DNA of 64,000 nucleotides, from NCBI GenBank assembly GCA_038203525.1, contig JBBRDW010000001.1, positions 80,876 through 144,875 on the forward strand, given 5' to 3'. Below, one piece after another: positions 8,328-18,100 of this stretch. A program made the position numbers and the translations under genes. The stretch comes from Limnovirga sp038203525. GTDB lineage: Bacteria; Bacteroidota; Bacteroidia; Chitinophagales; Chitinophagaceae. The number at the start of each line of letters is the position of its first letter. The stretch's first letter is position 1. The notes below the pieces were generated by a model that was not told where the DNA came from, did not search any database, and saw only the letters and a program-made list of their open reading frames with translations.

Positions 8328-9134
8328 TTACTTTACGAGCTCTCCGTTTTTATAAAAAAATTTTCTAACAAGTTTGTCAGCTATAGATGGAATGAGTCTA
8401 TTAAGGAAAACGGTTCGTTTATCATTAAATGTAAACACATGTGTTCTTTTTCTTTTTTCTATGGCATGCAATATCTCATTTGCGCATACTTCTGATGACA
8501 TCATCCCAGCCTCATCCATCGGCGATTCACCCTGTGCTTTTGCATTTTTATTCAACGCTGCGCTACGGATGTTTGATGTGGTAAAGCCGGGGCAAACCCA
8601 CATTATGTTTACGCCTGTGCCCAATAATTCAGTACGCAATGCCTCAAAAAAACCATTCACCGCAAACTTCGATGCGGAGTAGCCAGTGCGGCCAGGTAAG
8701 CCGCGATATCCTGCAATGGATGAAACGCCAACAACAGTACCTTTCCTGGTGAGGATGAACGGAAGCGCAAATTTGGTACAGTATACACTGCCCCAGAAAT
8801 TAATATCCATCACTTTTTTTAGCGTTTCCAATTCCGTTTCGCCAAATAATGCCCGCATAGAAATTCCCGCATTATTTATCAGTATATCAATAGAACCAAA
8901 ATTTTTCACTACTTCATTAATAAAATTCCGGCAATCTGTTTCATTACTCACATCGGCAGTATAGGTAATTAATGATGTTCCTGCGTGGGAGGTTTGCAGA
9001 TGGTAAAGTTTATCGTAATTTCTGCCACAGGTAGCAACCTTTGCGCCTTGTGCCATCAATGCCTGTACCAGTGCTTTACCTATACCATCAGAGCCGCCTG
9101 TAACAACAACAATTTTATTCGTAAAGAAAGACAT
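8328..9134 (-). CDS. Short-chain dehydrogenase/reductase (SDR)
   Basis: NAD(P)-dependent oxidoreductase with a classical SDR Rossmann fold. Visible motifs: cofactor-binding TGGSDGIG (residues 12-19), NNAG (87-90), catalytic Ser139 in VSSIAG, and Tyr152/Lys156 in GYSASK. PGF (in WVCPGFTTS) follows, as in the family. At 268 residues it is normal in size, with a basic C-terminal tail (RKFFYKNGELVK). The sequence style resembles the DHRS7-like SDRs common in Bacteroidota; the substrate is unknown. It is the first gene of a minus-strand run with the SAM hydrolase. Its promoter must lie in 9135-9245, between it and the divergent tRNA promoter. Confidence 0.88.
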   Translation of the reverse strand: MSFFTNKIVVVTGGSDGIGKALVQALMAQGAKVATCGRNYDKLYHLQTSHAGTSLITYTADVSNETDCRNFINEVVKNFGSIDILINNAGISMRALFGETELETLKKVMDINFWGSVYCTKFALPFILTRKGTVVGVSSIAGYRGLPGRTGYSASKFAVNGFFEALRTELLGTGVNIMWVCPGFTTSNIRSAALNKNAKAQGESPMDEAGMMSSEVCANEILHAIEKRKRTHVFTFNDKRTVFLNRLIPSIADKLVRKFFYKNGELVK

Positions 9135-9222
9135 ATTAATTTGTTAGTGTGCAAAAGTAAAAAGTATTACGTTGTCTTTTTAATAAGATATAGAACAACA
9201 GAAGAAAATAACTCTTTAAAAA

Positions 9223-9253
9223 TTTGGTGCAATGGTGTTTTGGGCTATTTTTG
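9223..9253 (+). promoter_or_regulatory. Promoter of tRNA-Lys (TTTG-N19-TATTTTTG)
   Basis: The -33 box TTTG (9223-9226) and -7 box TATTTTTG (9246-9253) are separated by 19 bp, an essentially exact Bacteroidota housekeeping promoter. Transcription would start near 9260, about 40 bp before the tRNA. Confidence 0.75.
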
Positions 9254-9299
9254 CACTCCCAAATACAAAACGGGTGTGATATTTATTTATTACAGCCTC

Positions 9300-9372
9300 G
9301 AATTGGTAGCTCAGTTGGTAGAGCAATACACTTTTAATGTATGGGTCCTGGGTTCGAGTCCCAGCCAGTTCA
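9300..9372 (+). tRNA. tRNA-Lys (anticodon TTT)
   Basis: A complete 73-nt cloverleaf can be folded by eye: acceptor stem GAATTGG/CCAGTTC, D-arm GCTC-AGTTGGTA-GAGC, anticodon stem ATACA/TGTAT with loop CTTTTAA (anticodon TTT, reading AAA/AAG lysine), T-arm CTGGG-TTCGAGT-CCCAG and discriminator A. The 3' CCA is not encoded (CAAA follows). A strong promoter lies upstream and an intrinsic terminator directly downstream, so it is a single-tRNA transcription unit. Confidence 0.96.
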
Positions 9373-9380
9373 CAAAGAAG

Positions 9381-9407
9381 CCGCTGATTTTTTCAGCGGT
9401 TTTTTTA
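9381..9407 (+). terminator. Intrinsic terminator of tRNA-Lys
   Basis: Stem CCGCTGA / TCAGCGG with a T-rich loop, followed by seven T. Element copy 4 begins four bases later with GCCCGGCTG. Confidence 0.85.
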
Positions 9408-9410
9408 TTG

Positions 9411-9690
9411 GCCCGGCTGCCAGTTCACTTGTCATCGTTCCTTGCGTCGCACCCTTGTGCTATTGTTTGTAATGCAGCTTTTATCAAAGCGAATGAATAA
9501 AATTCAGCGTTGTATTCAAAACTTTCAAGTGACGCAGGATGAATACACTACATCAAAATTAATTCGCATCATTTATTTTTTGCCTATCTTCCTTTTTCGT
9601 CCACATATCGCGTTGTTCATTCTTATGCGGATGTACAAGAGTGCGACGCAAGGAACGATCATAGTAGAATAAATTGCCAGGTATAAAAAA
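9411..9690. repeat. Dispersed L/R inverted-repeat element, copy 4
   Basis: Occupies most of the 406-bp gap between tRNA-Lys and cphA. L arm 9411-9459: GCCCGGCTG, TCATCGTTC, core CTTGCGTCGCACCCTTGTGC. R arm 9632-9690: GTACAAGAGTGCGACGCAAG, GAACGATCATAG, ending GCCAGGTATAAAAA. The remaining 88 bp up to cphA are AT-rich (TAAATTATAAACTGTAAACTATAAAC) and must contain the cphA promoter. Confidence 0.88.
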
Positions 9691-9778
9691 ATTGTATTTC
9701 ACAAATTGAAAACAGTATTCTTAAATCAATTTTAAACGCAATTGTAAATTATAAACTGTAAACTATAAACTTCGCTTT

Positions 9779-12403
9779 ATGAGAATTGAAGACATTAAAG
9801 TATTGAAAGGACCAAATTACTGGAGTGTGCGCCGTTTGAAACTGATACAGATGCGGCTAAACCTGGAAGAGATGGAACAAAGCCCCACCAATAAAATTCC
9901 TGGTTTTAGAGAACGGCTTGAAAAATTATTTCCTACCATGTATGAGCACCGCTGCAGCGAAGGTGTACCCGGCGGTTTTTTTATGCGTGTAGATGAAGGT
10001 ACCTGGATGGGCCATGTAATAGAACATATTGCGCTTGAGCTGCAAACCCTTGCCGGCATGGATTGTGGCTTCGGCCGCACCCGCACTACAGGCGAAGAAG
10101 GTATTTATTACGTAGTATTTAGTTATATGGAAGAAGATGCGGGTGTGTATGCAGCAAAAGCTTCGGTGCGTATTGCACAAGCTTTGGCAGATGCAAAAGA
10201 ATACGACCTAGCTGAAGATATTCAACAACTGCGGGAAATACGTGAAGACACAAGGCTGGGGCCAAGCACAGGTTGCATTGTGGAAGAAGCATTGAAGCGC
10301 GGTATTCCTTACATCCGTTTAAACAAACAGAGCCTGGTGCAGTTGGGTTATGGTGTTCATCAGAAACGCATTCGTGCAACAATTGCAAGCACTACGGGTA
10401 ATATTGCCGTTGACATTGCCTGCGATAAAGAAGAAACGAAAAACCTGCTGGGTGCAGCAGAAATACCTGTGCCGGGCGGTACTGTAGTTAGAAGCGAGGC
10501 TGGGTTAGATCAGGCAGTAAATAAATACGGATATCCCCTGGTAATTAAACCGATTGATGGCAATCATGGTAAAGGCAATACCACCAATATCACAACCTGG
10601 GAGCAGGCCCTTACTGCACTGGAAGCTGCTCAGAAATATGGCCGAAGTGTAATTGTTGAAAAATTTATTACGGGCTTCGATTTTAGAATTCTTGTTATAA
10701 ATTATAAATTCATTTGCGCTGCTTTGCGCACACCTGCCGCTGTCACCGGAGATGGAGAACACAATATTCAATGGCTGATTGAAGAAACCAATAAAGATGC
10801 CCGCAGAGGTTATGGACATGAAAAAGTATTAACCCAAATTACCATTGACCAGTTTACACAAAAGATGCTGGACGAAAAAAACTATACCCTTGAAACTGTA
10901 CCTCCAAAAGGAGAACTGGTATTGCTTAAACCAACAGCAAATCTTTCAACCGGCGGAACTTCCAACGATGTAACGGATGAAGTGCACCCGGCAAATATTG
11001 TAATGTGCGAACGCATTGCACGCATCATTGGCCTTGATATTTGCGGTATTGATATTATGGCGAAAGACCTGCGTACACCCGTAAGTGAAAATGGCGGCGC
11101 CATACTGGAAGTTAATGCAGCACCGGGTTTTCGCATGCACATAGAACCAAGCGAAGGTTTACCACGCAATGTTGCAGAGCCTGTTATTGATATGCTCTTC
11201 CCCAACAGAAGCGAAGGGCGCATCCCTATCATCGCTGTCACCGGCACCAATGGCAAAACCACCACAACACGTTTAACTGCACATATTTGTAAAACGGCAG
11301 GAAAGAAGGTGGGTTACACTACCAGCGATGGTGTGTATATACAAAACCAGATGCTGATGAAAGGCGATTGCACCGGCCCGCTTAGCGCACAGTTTGTTCT
11401 AAAGGATCCTACGGTTGACTTTGCTGTTCTTGAATGTGCAAGAGGCGGATTATTAAAAAGCGGTCTTGCTTTTCAAAATTGTAATGTAAGTATTGTTACC
11501 AATGTTACCGCCGATCATCTTGGCCTTGGCGGCATTGATACACTCGAACAAATGGCCCGTGTAAAAGCGGTAATTCCCGAAACAACTTTTAAAACCGGCT
11601 TTGCAATTTTGAATGCCGAAGATGATCTTGTTTACGAAATGCACAAAGGCCTGGAATGCAATGTTGCCTACTTTAGTATGGATGAAAATAACCCACGCAT
11701 TAAAGCGCATTGCGCCACCGGTGGTTATGCAGCGGTTTACGAAAACGGTTATGTAACAATCATGAAAGGCACCTGGAAAATACGTGTTGCAAAAGTTACC
11801 GATATTCCTATAACCTATGGTGGCAAAGCTTTACACAATATTATGAACACATTGCCCGCTGTACTCGCCACCTATCTTTTTAAAGAGATTTCCATTGAAG
11901 ACATTCGCTCCGCACTGGGTAGTTTTGTACCATCCGCTGCACAAACTCCGGGTCGTTTAAATTTGTTTGAGTTCAAGCATTTTAAATTCCTGGTCGACTT
12001 TGCACACAACCCCGCAGGCCTGGAACTGCTCTGCGATTTTGTAACTAAAATGGATGGCACACCGAAAGTGGGCATCATTAGCGGAACCGGCGACAGACGT
12101 GATGAAGACATAAAAGAGTTGGGCCGCATTTCTGCCAGATGTTTTGATGAGATCATCATTCGACAGGATAAAAACCTGCGTGGCCGTACCGCTGAAGAAA
12201 TTGTAAACCTGCTGGTTGAAGGCCTCAACGAAACCAAAGTAAACGACATTCCCATTACCATTATCTACAACGAAAAAGAAGCCATCATGCATGCCTACAA
12301 TACCGCCAAACCCGGCAGCCTTGTAACCATCATGTGCGATGTTGTTGCCGAAGCACTTGATCTTATAAAAGCTTTAAAAGAGAAAGAAGATATGGAAGGT
12401 TAA
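9779..12403 (+). CDS. cphA: Cyanophycin synthetase
   Basis: Cytoplasmic ATP-dependent enzyme that builds cyanophycin, a poly-aspartate backbone with arginine side chains used as a nitrogen store. The 874-residue protein matches CphA in length and layout. The N-terminal domain opens MRIEDIKVLKGPNYWSVRR (family: 'L.GPN.W'). An ATP-grasp domain follows at about residues 220-480 (PLVIKPIDGNHGKGNT, VEKFITGFDFRILVINYK). The Mur-ligase-like domain has its P-loop TGTNGKTTTTR near residues 488-498 and later DFAHNPAGLE and GTGDRRDED, typical of the Mur-type C-terminus. It is a single gene with a long terminator. No cyanophycinase or isoaspartyl dipeptidase is nearby, so the degradation genes must be elsewhere. 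Confidence 0.96.
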   Translation: MRIEDIKVLKGPNYWSVRRLKLIQMRLNLEEMEQSPTNKIPGFRERLEKLFPTMYEHRCSEGVPGGFFMRVDEGTWMGHVIEHIALELQTLAGMDCGFGRTRTTGEEGIYYVVFSYMEEDAGVYAAKASVRIAQALADAKEYDLAEDIQQLREIREDTRLGPSTGCIVEEALKRGIPYIRLNKQSLVQLGYGVHQKRIRATIASTTGNIAVDIACDKEETKNLLGAAEIPVPGGTVVRSEAGLDQAVNKYGYPLVIKPIDGNHGKGNTTNITTWEQALTALEAAQKYGRSVIVEKFITGFDFRILVINYKFICAALRTPAAVTGDGEHNIQWLIEETNKDARRGYGHEKVLTQITIDQFTQKMLDEKNYTLETVPPKGELVLLKPTANLSTGGTSNDVTDEVHPANIVMCERIARIIGLDICGIDIMAKDLRTPVSENGGAILEVNAAPGFRMHIEPSEGLPRNVAEPVIDMLFPNRSEGRIPIIAVTGTNGKTTTTRLTAHICKTAGKKVGYTTSDGVYIQNQMLMKGDCTGPLSAQFVLKDPTVDFAVLECARGGLLKSGLAFQNCNVSIVTNVTADHLGLGGIDTLEQMARVKAVIPETTFKTGFAILNAEDDLVYEMHKGLECNVAYFSMDENNPRIKAHCATGGYAAVYENGYVTIMKGTWKIRVAKVTDIPITYGGKALHNIMNTLPAVLATYLFKEISIEDIRSALGSFVPSAAQTPGRLNLFEFKHFKFLVDFAHNPAGLELLCDFVTKMDGTPKVGIISGTGDRRDEDIKELGRISARCFDEIIIRQDKNLRGRTAEEIVNLLVEGLNETKVNDIPITIIYNEKEAIMHAYNTAKPGSLVTIMCDVVAEALDLIKALKEKEDMEG

Positions 12404-12412
12404 AGAAGTTTT

Positions 12413-12494
12413 AAGTTGTAAGTAATAAGTTGTAAGTCCATAAAAATGTATTCTTTTACTTATTACTTACAACCTATTACTTATAACTTTTTTG
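12413..12494 (+). terminator. Long-stem intrinsic terminator of cphA
   Basis: A ~25-bp near-perfect inverted repeat (12413-12437 against 12465-12489, two mismatches) is followed by six T. The loop is about 27 nt. Element copy 5 begins right after the T-run. Confidence 0.7.
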
Positions 12495-12835
12495 TGAGCC
12501 CGGCTTTCAAGTTTTATAGCATCGGTTGTTGCGTCGCACTCTTGTACTTTTGGTAATTTTATTGGGCTTTTATTGCAGCGTAGATTGAAGCGAATAGATG
12601 TTGGTCAGGCGACCAGCATCGGCAAAGAGGCAATATCGTACTAAAGGTTAAATACGAACATGTGTATAAAAATATTTTCTTATAAAAGTGATAGGCATGT
12701 TTGAACATTTTCCGCTCTTGTTGCAAGTACGCCTCAATCTACGCTGCAATAAAAGCCCAATAAAAAATCTAACCCACGAAGTGTGCGACGCAACGATGCT
12801 TAATAGCATTTCAACGCCTGGCAGAAAAAATTTCT
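12495..12835. repeat. Dispersed L/R inverted-repeat element, copy 5 (extended inner arms)
   Basis: L arm 12495-12547: GAGCCCGGC, AGCATCGGTT, core GTTGCGTCGCACTCTTGTAC. R arm 12777-12835: CGAAGTGTGCGACGCAACGA to GCCTGGCAGAAAAAATTTC. Inside these is a second inverted pair, 12561-12591 (starts ATTGGGCTTTTATTGCAGCG) and 12731-12761, with 30 of 31 positions complementary. This copy could fold into one long cruciform or RNA hairpin. Confidence 0.9.
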
Positions 12836-12885
12836 TTAGAAACAATTCTAGGAAAATATATTTTACACGTCAAAAATAAAAGCTC

Positions 12886-13767
12886 ATGAAACGTCTAATA
12901 TCTATCTCTTTTACGTTTGTTTTTTTAATAATATTCCTGCAATCAAATGCACAAGGATTTGATTCGGTTGAAATAAAAACGAATAAAATAACTGACAATA
13001 TTTATATGCTGGAAGGTGCCGGCGGCAATATTGGTGTGATTACCGGAAATGACGGCATCGTGATGATTGATGACCAGTTTGCCCCGCTTTCGGATAAAAT
13101 AAAAACAGCTCTAAAAGCTTTGAGTGATAAGCCGGTGAAGTTTATAATCAATACACATTTTCATGGCGACCATACTGGGGGAAATGAAAATTTTGGCAAG
13201 GATGGTGTTGTTATAGTTGCACACGAAAACAGCCGCCTTAGGATGACGATGGATGAATTTTTGGGTGCATTTAATATGAATCAACCTGCCGCTCCATATG
13301 ATGCGTTACCAAAAATTACTTTCACAGAGTCGGTAACACTTCATCTAAATGGAGAAACGCTGGAACTTACACATATAAAAAATGCGCATACTGATGGTGA
13401 TGCAATCATTTACTTTAAAGAATCAAATGTTATTCATACCGGTGATGTATTTGTGAGATATGGTCTGCCGTTTATAGATCAGCCACATGGCGGCAGTATT
13501 GACGGCATGATAAAAGGTGTTGATAAAATTCTGACTATTGCCAACGACAACACTAAAATTATTCCAGGCCACGGTGCATTGGCAAACAGAAACGATCTGG
13601 TAGAATATAAAAAGATGCTGCAAATTCTGCGGGACAGAATTGCCGGCGCAATGAAAGCCGGTAAAACCCTTAATGAAATTATTAAAGCTGACCCTACTAA
13701 AGAATACAACGCAGCTTTTGACCGTTCTGTTTTTATTACACTTGTCTATGATTCATTGAAAAAATAG
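12886..13767 (+). CDS. Secreted MBL-fold metallohydrolase
   Basis: Predicted zinc hydrolase of the metallo-beta-lactamase superfamily, exported by the signal peptide MKRLISISFTFVFLIIFLQS (cleavage near SNAQ). The metal site is visible: THFHGDHTGGNE near residues 89-100 (HxHxDH), IKNAHTDGD near 165-173 and IIPGHG near 226 for the third and fourth ligands. At 293 residues it fits the SoxH/quinoprotein-relay-like secreted MBL proteins of Bacteroidota; a beta-lactamase activity cannot be assumed. It starts a plus-strand run with the BON and SH3 genes (65 bp to the next start codon). Confidence 0.85.
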   Translation: MKRLISISFTFVFLIIFLQSNAQGFDSVEIKTNKITDNIYMLEGAGGNIGVITGNDGIVMIDDQFAPLSDKIKTALKALSDKPVKFIINTHFHGDHTGGNENFGKDGVVIVAHENSRLRMTMDEFLGAFNMNQPAAPYDALPKITFTESVTLHLNGETLELTHIKNAHTDGDAIIYFKESNVIHTGDVFVRYGLPFIDQPHGGSIDGMIKGVDKILTIANDNTKIIPGHGALANRNDLVEYKKMLQILRDRIAGAMKAGKTLNEIIKADPTKEYNAAFDRSVFITLVYDSLKK

Positions 13768-13832
13768 CTTAAACTCTTATACAGCCCATACCGAAAACAG
13801 TTACCTTGCAGTCCTCACAAAAAAAGTTAATC

Positions 13833-14330
13833 ATGAAAAAGAGTAATTTCAGTTATTTGTTATTGTTTGCTGCATCGTTGATGATTGCAGCGACCTTTAC
13901 TTCCTGCGGGCCTAAAGATGAAGATATGAAAGCAGGCTTAACAAAAAAGATACAGGCTATGCCTGATATGCAGGGTGTTATGGTTGATGTTAAAGATGCA
14001 GTAGTTACCATTTCCGGCGAAGTTAAAGATGATGCAACCAAGGCATTGTGCGAGACTACCGTTAAAGGTGCCAAAGGGGTAAAATCAGTTGTAAATAATT
14101 GTACGGTAACCCCGCCGCCAGTTGAAGCACCTGTAGTAATTGCAGCGGATGACCCGCTTACCAAGGGTGTTAATGATGCAATCAGCAGTTATTCCGGTGT
14201 TAAGGCAGATGTAAAAGATGGCGTGGTAACGCTAACCGGAGACATAAAGAAAGCTGAGCTTAAAACACTCATGATGTCGCTGAATACGCTGAAACCAAAA
14301 AAAATCGATAATCAATTAGTTATAAAATAA
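13833..14330 (+). CDS. BON-domain lipoprotein (two BON repeats)
   Basis: Predicted lipoprotein: signal segment MKKSNFSYLLLFAASLMIAA and lipobox TSCG. Two BON domains follow (about residues 30-90 and 105-165), recognisable from paired VMVDVKDAVVTISGEVKDDA and VKADVKDGVVTLTGDIKKAE segments. BON domains bind membrane phospholipid or link envelope proteins (compare OsmY, DolP). I use the ATG at 13833; an in-frame TTG at 13806 would place extra residues before the signal and is unlikely. It is followed 17 bp later by the SH3 gene, which has its own strong ribosome binding site. Confidence 0.85.
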   Translation: MKKSNFSYLLLFAASLMIAATFTSCGPKDEDMKAGLTKKIQAMPDMQGVMVDVKDAVVTISGEVKDDATKALCETTVKGAKGVKSVVNNCTVTPPPVEAPVVIAADDPLTKGVNDAISSYSGVKADVKDGVVTLTGDIKKAELKTLMMSLNTLKPKKIDNQLVIK

Positions 14331-14332
14331 AA

Positions 14333-14338
14333 AAGGAG
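14333..14338 (+). promoter_or_regulatory. Clear Shine-Dalgarno before the SH3-domain gene
   Basis: AAGGAG lies 9 bases before the ATG at 14348. Most genes in this window have no such site, so translation of this second gene is probably independent of its neighbour. Confidence 0.6.
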
Positions 14339-14347
14339 ACCTGAACT

Positions 14348-14767
14348 ATGGCACTACTGGATAAATATAAATCACTTACAGATGCTGCAACTGCATCCGG
14401 CGTTACGAGGTTGCAGGTAAGGGAGCAGGATAATGTTTTATACATTGATGGCAATGCGCCAAGCGGCGCTGTAAAAGACCAGTTATGGAATATTTATAAT
14501 ACAATTGATCCCGACTTTCGCGCCGGCGATTTGGTTATGAATATAAATGTAACCGGCATAATAGAAGGCACAAAATTAAAAGTAGTTACCGCCTCATCAA
14601 ACCTTAACATTAGAAAAGGGCCGGGTACAGATCAGCCGATCGTTGGCAAAGCAGCACATAATGAAATTGTTACATTGGTAAGCAGGGCAAGTGATCAATG
14701 GTGGCTCGTTAGAACAGACGCCGGAGAAGAAGGATATTCGTATGCACAATATCTGACGCCTGCTTAA
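14348..14767 (+). CDS. BON-like plus bacterial SH3 domain protein
   Basis: 139 residues with no signal peptide (MALLDKYKSLTDAATA), so probably cytoplasmic unless exported otherwise. The N-terminal ~70 residues resemble a BON-type module (LQVREQDNVLYIDGNAPSGAVKDQLW), as in the YgaU/Kbp family. The C-terminus is an SH3b domain (VVTASSNLNIRKGPGTDQPIVGK ... DQWWLVRTDAGEEGYSYAQYL) in place of the LysM domain of YgaU. SH3b domains usually bind peptidoglycan or metal-linked peptide motifs. It is the last gene of the MBL-BON-SH3 run and is closed by an intrinsic terminator. The function is not known. Confidence 0.78.
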   Translation: MALLDKYKSLTDAATASGVTRLQVREQDNVLYIDGNAPSGAVKDQLWNIYNTIDPDFRAGDLVMNINVTGIIEGTKLKVVTASSNLNIRKGPGTDQPIVGKAAHNEIVTLVSRASDQWWLVRTDAGEEGYSYAQYLTPA

Positions 14768-14790
14768 TTAATTACTGATTTTCATTTATT

Positions 14791-14822
14791 AAAAGGATAC
14801 TGTTTAACGCAGTATCCTTTTT
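14791..14822 (+). terminator. Intrinsic terminator of the MBL-BON-SH3 run
   Basis: Perfect 11-bp stem AAAGGATACTG / CAGTATCCTTT with loop TTTAACG and a T-tail. Confidence 0.9.
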
Positions 14823-14875
14823 GCTTTACAGTGACCTGTCTATTAGTAGGGTTGGTTTTAACGGTAATGTTTTTA

Positions 14876-15090
14876 TGGGCCAAGCTGCATTGCTACTATT
14901 AAACGCCTGTTGCGTCGCACACTTGTACAGTTGAAATGTTATGCAGCAAGTATTTCACGGGGTTCCAAAGTTCACAGGTTCTATGCAGCACGGTATTTCA
15001 AAACCCGTGAACTGATGAGCGAACTGCAGAACTTACAAGAATGCGACCAACGAAGCTTCATAGAAATTCGGCTGCCTGGCTCAAAAAAAT
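14876..15090. repeat. Dispersed L/R inverted-repeat element, copy 6
   Basis: L arm 14876-14929: GGGCCAAGCTG, TACTATTAAACGCCT, core GTTGCGTCGCACACTTGTAC. R arm 15033-15090: TTACAAGAATGCGACCAACG, AAGCTTCATAG, CTGCCTGGCTCAAAAAAAT. It ends 16 bp before the stop codon of the minus-strand VCBS gene. The interior holds its own inverted pair (TTCACGGGGTT ... AACCCGTGAA). Confidence 0.85.
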
Positions 15091-15106
15091 AACAACGAAA
15101 TTATTT

Positions 15107-18100
15107 TTACGGAGTGTTTTGTATAACACGGGTTTGTTTACCACTGCTGAAAAAAGTGACTGCTTTTACGGCCGGGTTCATTTGCACGAATCGCGATGAC
15201 TGCGAAAGAAAAGACGATCCATAACAGAACTCCGCCCTGCGCTCTTTTCCGTTTTTTAACTGCACTATGGCAGCGGTTTCATTGGGTGCTGCGGGAACAA
15301 GCTGTTCTTTATTTTTATTGATGAAAAGCCTTAACGGGCCTGCGTTTTGAGAGGCGGCTAATGCAATATTGCCGCCCACTGAAAGTTGTAACAGCGCCTT
15401 GCCATTGCCGGGGATAAAAACGCCGCTCTGCACCGTTGACAAAGGCCTGAAATTACCTGTGCCATCGCCTTGCAACACAAGCCCGTTCAATGCATCGCTG
15501 CGGCCAAGTTCGGGTGTCATGGAAAAGTCGTTTCCGGTAAGTGCAATGTCAGGATTTCCATCGCCGTTAAAATCGTTTACGGTAATGCCAAACACAGGGC
15601 TCCACTGCGCCATGGCGGGCAATGCGTGCAGTTGAAAAGTAAAATTGCCCTTATTCTCGATCCATACCGATTGATAATTGATAGCCGATAACTTTTGTTC
15701 GTTATCGCGGTTGAAGTTTTTCAAAACATCTGGCATTTGCGCATTGGCATAAAGGCTGTAATTATTGAAATGTTTTTTAATAACGGGCAGTTGCTCTGCG
15801 AGCTGATCACGGTAGGCAACTGGGAACGCTGCCTTGGCTGCATGCGGCGCGGTGGCACGCCAATGGCTGATTAAAATATCGAGGCTGCCATTGTTGTCGT
15901 AGTCGTTTGCATAAATGTTTACGGGCTCCTCTTTAGATGCTTTGTAAAAGCCATTTAAACCATAGTTGCCCAGCACATAATCCATATCGCCATCGTTATC
16001 CAGATCGGCAGCAGTAATGCTGTTCCACCAGCCCGTTTCGGCGTTTACGGAACTTTGTTGTTTGGTAAATATTCCCTTTTCATTTTTAAAAATCGTAATG
16101 CCCATCCACTCGCCAACAATGATAAGATCTTGATCATTATCGTTATCAATATCTGTAAATACCGCATCAGTGATGAGGCCAACGAATTTTAATTCAGGCG
16201 CAACTTTGTCAGTAATATCAGTGTACTGCACTTTGCCATTGGCGGAATTATTCTGCAGAATGTAACCGCTCTCCGGCTGAGGATATGCGCCCGGCACAAC
16301 GCGGCCACCAACAAATAAGTCAAGGTCGCCATCATTATCAAAATCGGCTGCTTTTACACAGCTTTTGCTGGAAAGGATTTTGGGTATGGCCGTTGAATCG
16401 GCGGAAAAATTTCCCTTGCCATCATTGATATAAAAATGATCAGCATATAGTTGTGAACCTTTTGCAAACTGAAAACCGCCTTCTGCTATATAAAGATCAA
16501 GGTCTTTATCATTGTCAGCATCAAATAAGCAAAGACCTGCATCTTCAGTTTGCTGGGGAGCAATATTTTGACTGGCAAATTGCAGGGTAAATTTGTTCGC
16601 GGTGTTTTGAATAAAAACTATAGCGGGTTGCAGTGTTGTTCCCCCCATAATAATGTCGTCGAGACCATCGCCATTGATATCAGCCGCGGCTAAAGCGGGG
16701 CCATCATTGGTAAATTTATGCGGCAGCAAACGCTGCGTATTAAAATCTACAAAATCTTTTTGCTGGTGTAAAATATTAAGACCTGAACTACTGCTTATAT
16801 CGCTAAACCAATTATCCATTGCTACCAATGTTTGCTGCATTTCACTGCCAGCCTCAGCGGACTGGCTGCTAACAATCAGCGTTTGATTTACTGAAATATT
16901 TTTTTGTATTTGATGCTTGCCAGATGGCCATGTAATAACCGCTGAATCAACAACGGTAATATCGCCCATTCCAAAATGCAACACATTTTCAACAGAAGAC
17001 ATGTAACCGCGGTAGGGCGTTAGCTCGGCCGTTTGGTAGCCTCCTTTGTAATAAATATCAACCATTGCACCAATGCCATTGATATTGATGCTGTCGCCTC
17101 TAAACTGCAAACGCAGATAATTGTGTGGCTGATCTTTAATACTGTTTACTTTATTTTCCAGCAGGGTGGCGGGCATATTGGTATTGTTGATCACCACATC
17201 CATGTCGCCATCTCCATCAAGATCCGCATAAGCAATACCTGCGGAAAAAGTTGGAAAATCCCAGCCCCAGTCTTTCGTTTTATCGGTGAAAGTTATATCG
17301 CCGTTATTGCGATAAATATAATTGCTTAACTGCACAGCGGGCAATTTCAAAAGTAGATCTGCAGGTGTTGTATTTACGTTTTGTGAACGGTAGGCGATAA
17401 AGTCCAGGTCGGTAATATCTTTAGGCAAACCGTTGGTTACCATAAGGTCTTTATAACCGTCCTGATCCGCATCTAAGAGTAAGGGTGCCCAGCTCCAATC
17501 CGTAAAACCAATACCGCTGAGATAGCCGGTCTCACTGAATTGTGGAGTGCCGATGCTGTCGCCCTCATTAAGTGATGGCCCTGTATTTACCTGAAGTGTA
17601 TTTCTTACCGATTGATATGGATATTCAAATTGTCTGGTGTACAGGTACCAGTTATAATCTACCGGGTTCATCATCATTTTAGAGCGGTAATTATCTTCGG
17701 GCGCCATATCTGTTTCTACAAAATCTATCAACCCATCGTTGTTAATGTCGCCTGCATCATTACCCATTGCATTAAGACTGGTATGTTTAAAATATTCATT
17801 TACGTGGTTGGTGAAAGTGCCGTTCCTGTTGTTGATATAAAGCAGGTCGCCTGACAAATAATCATTGCTTACAAAAATATCTTTATAGCCATCTTTATTA
17901 ATGTCAACAATGTTTACGCCAAGGCCGTAACCTTCCCAGGTAATGCCTGCTTCTTTTGAAACGTTGCTAAACACAGCATGTTTTAATGCGGCGTTGTAAT
18001 CATTGCGGTAAAGCCGGTCGGTGGTAGGCCCGCTTCCATCTTTTTTTACCGGACGAAAAGTGTTTGGCCTTTCCTGGTTTAAGTCGTTCACCAATAAATA

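Noticed and set aside
8985..9500. A 171-codon plus-strand frame running through tRNA-Lys
   Set aside because: It spans a functional tRNA, its promoter and terminator, and part of an L arm, so it cannot be a real gene.
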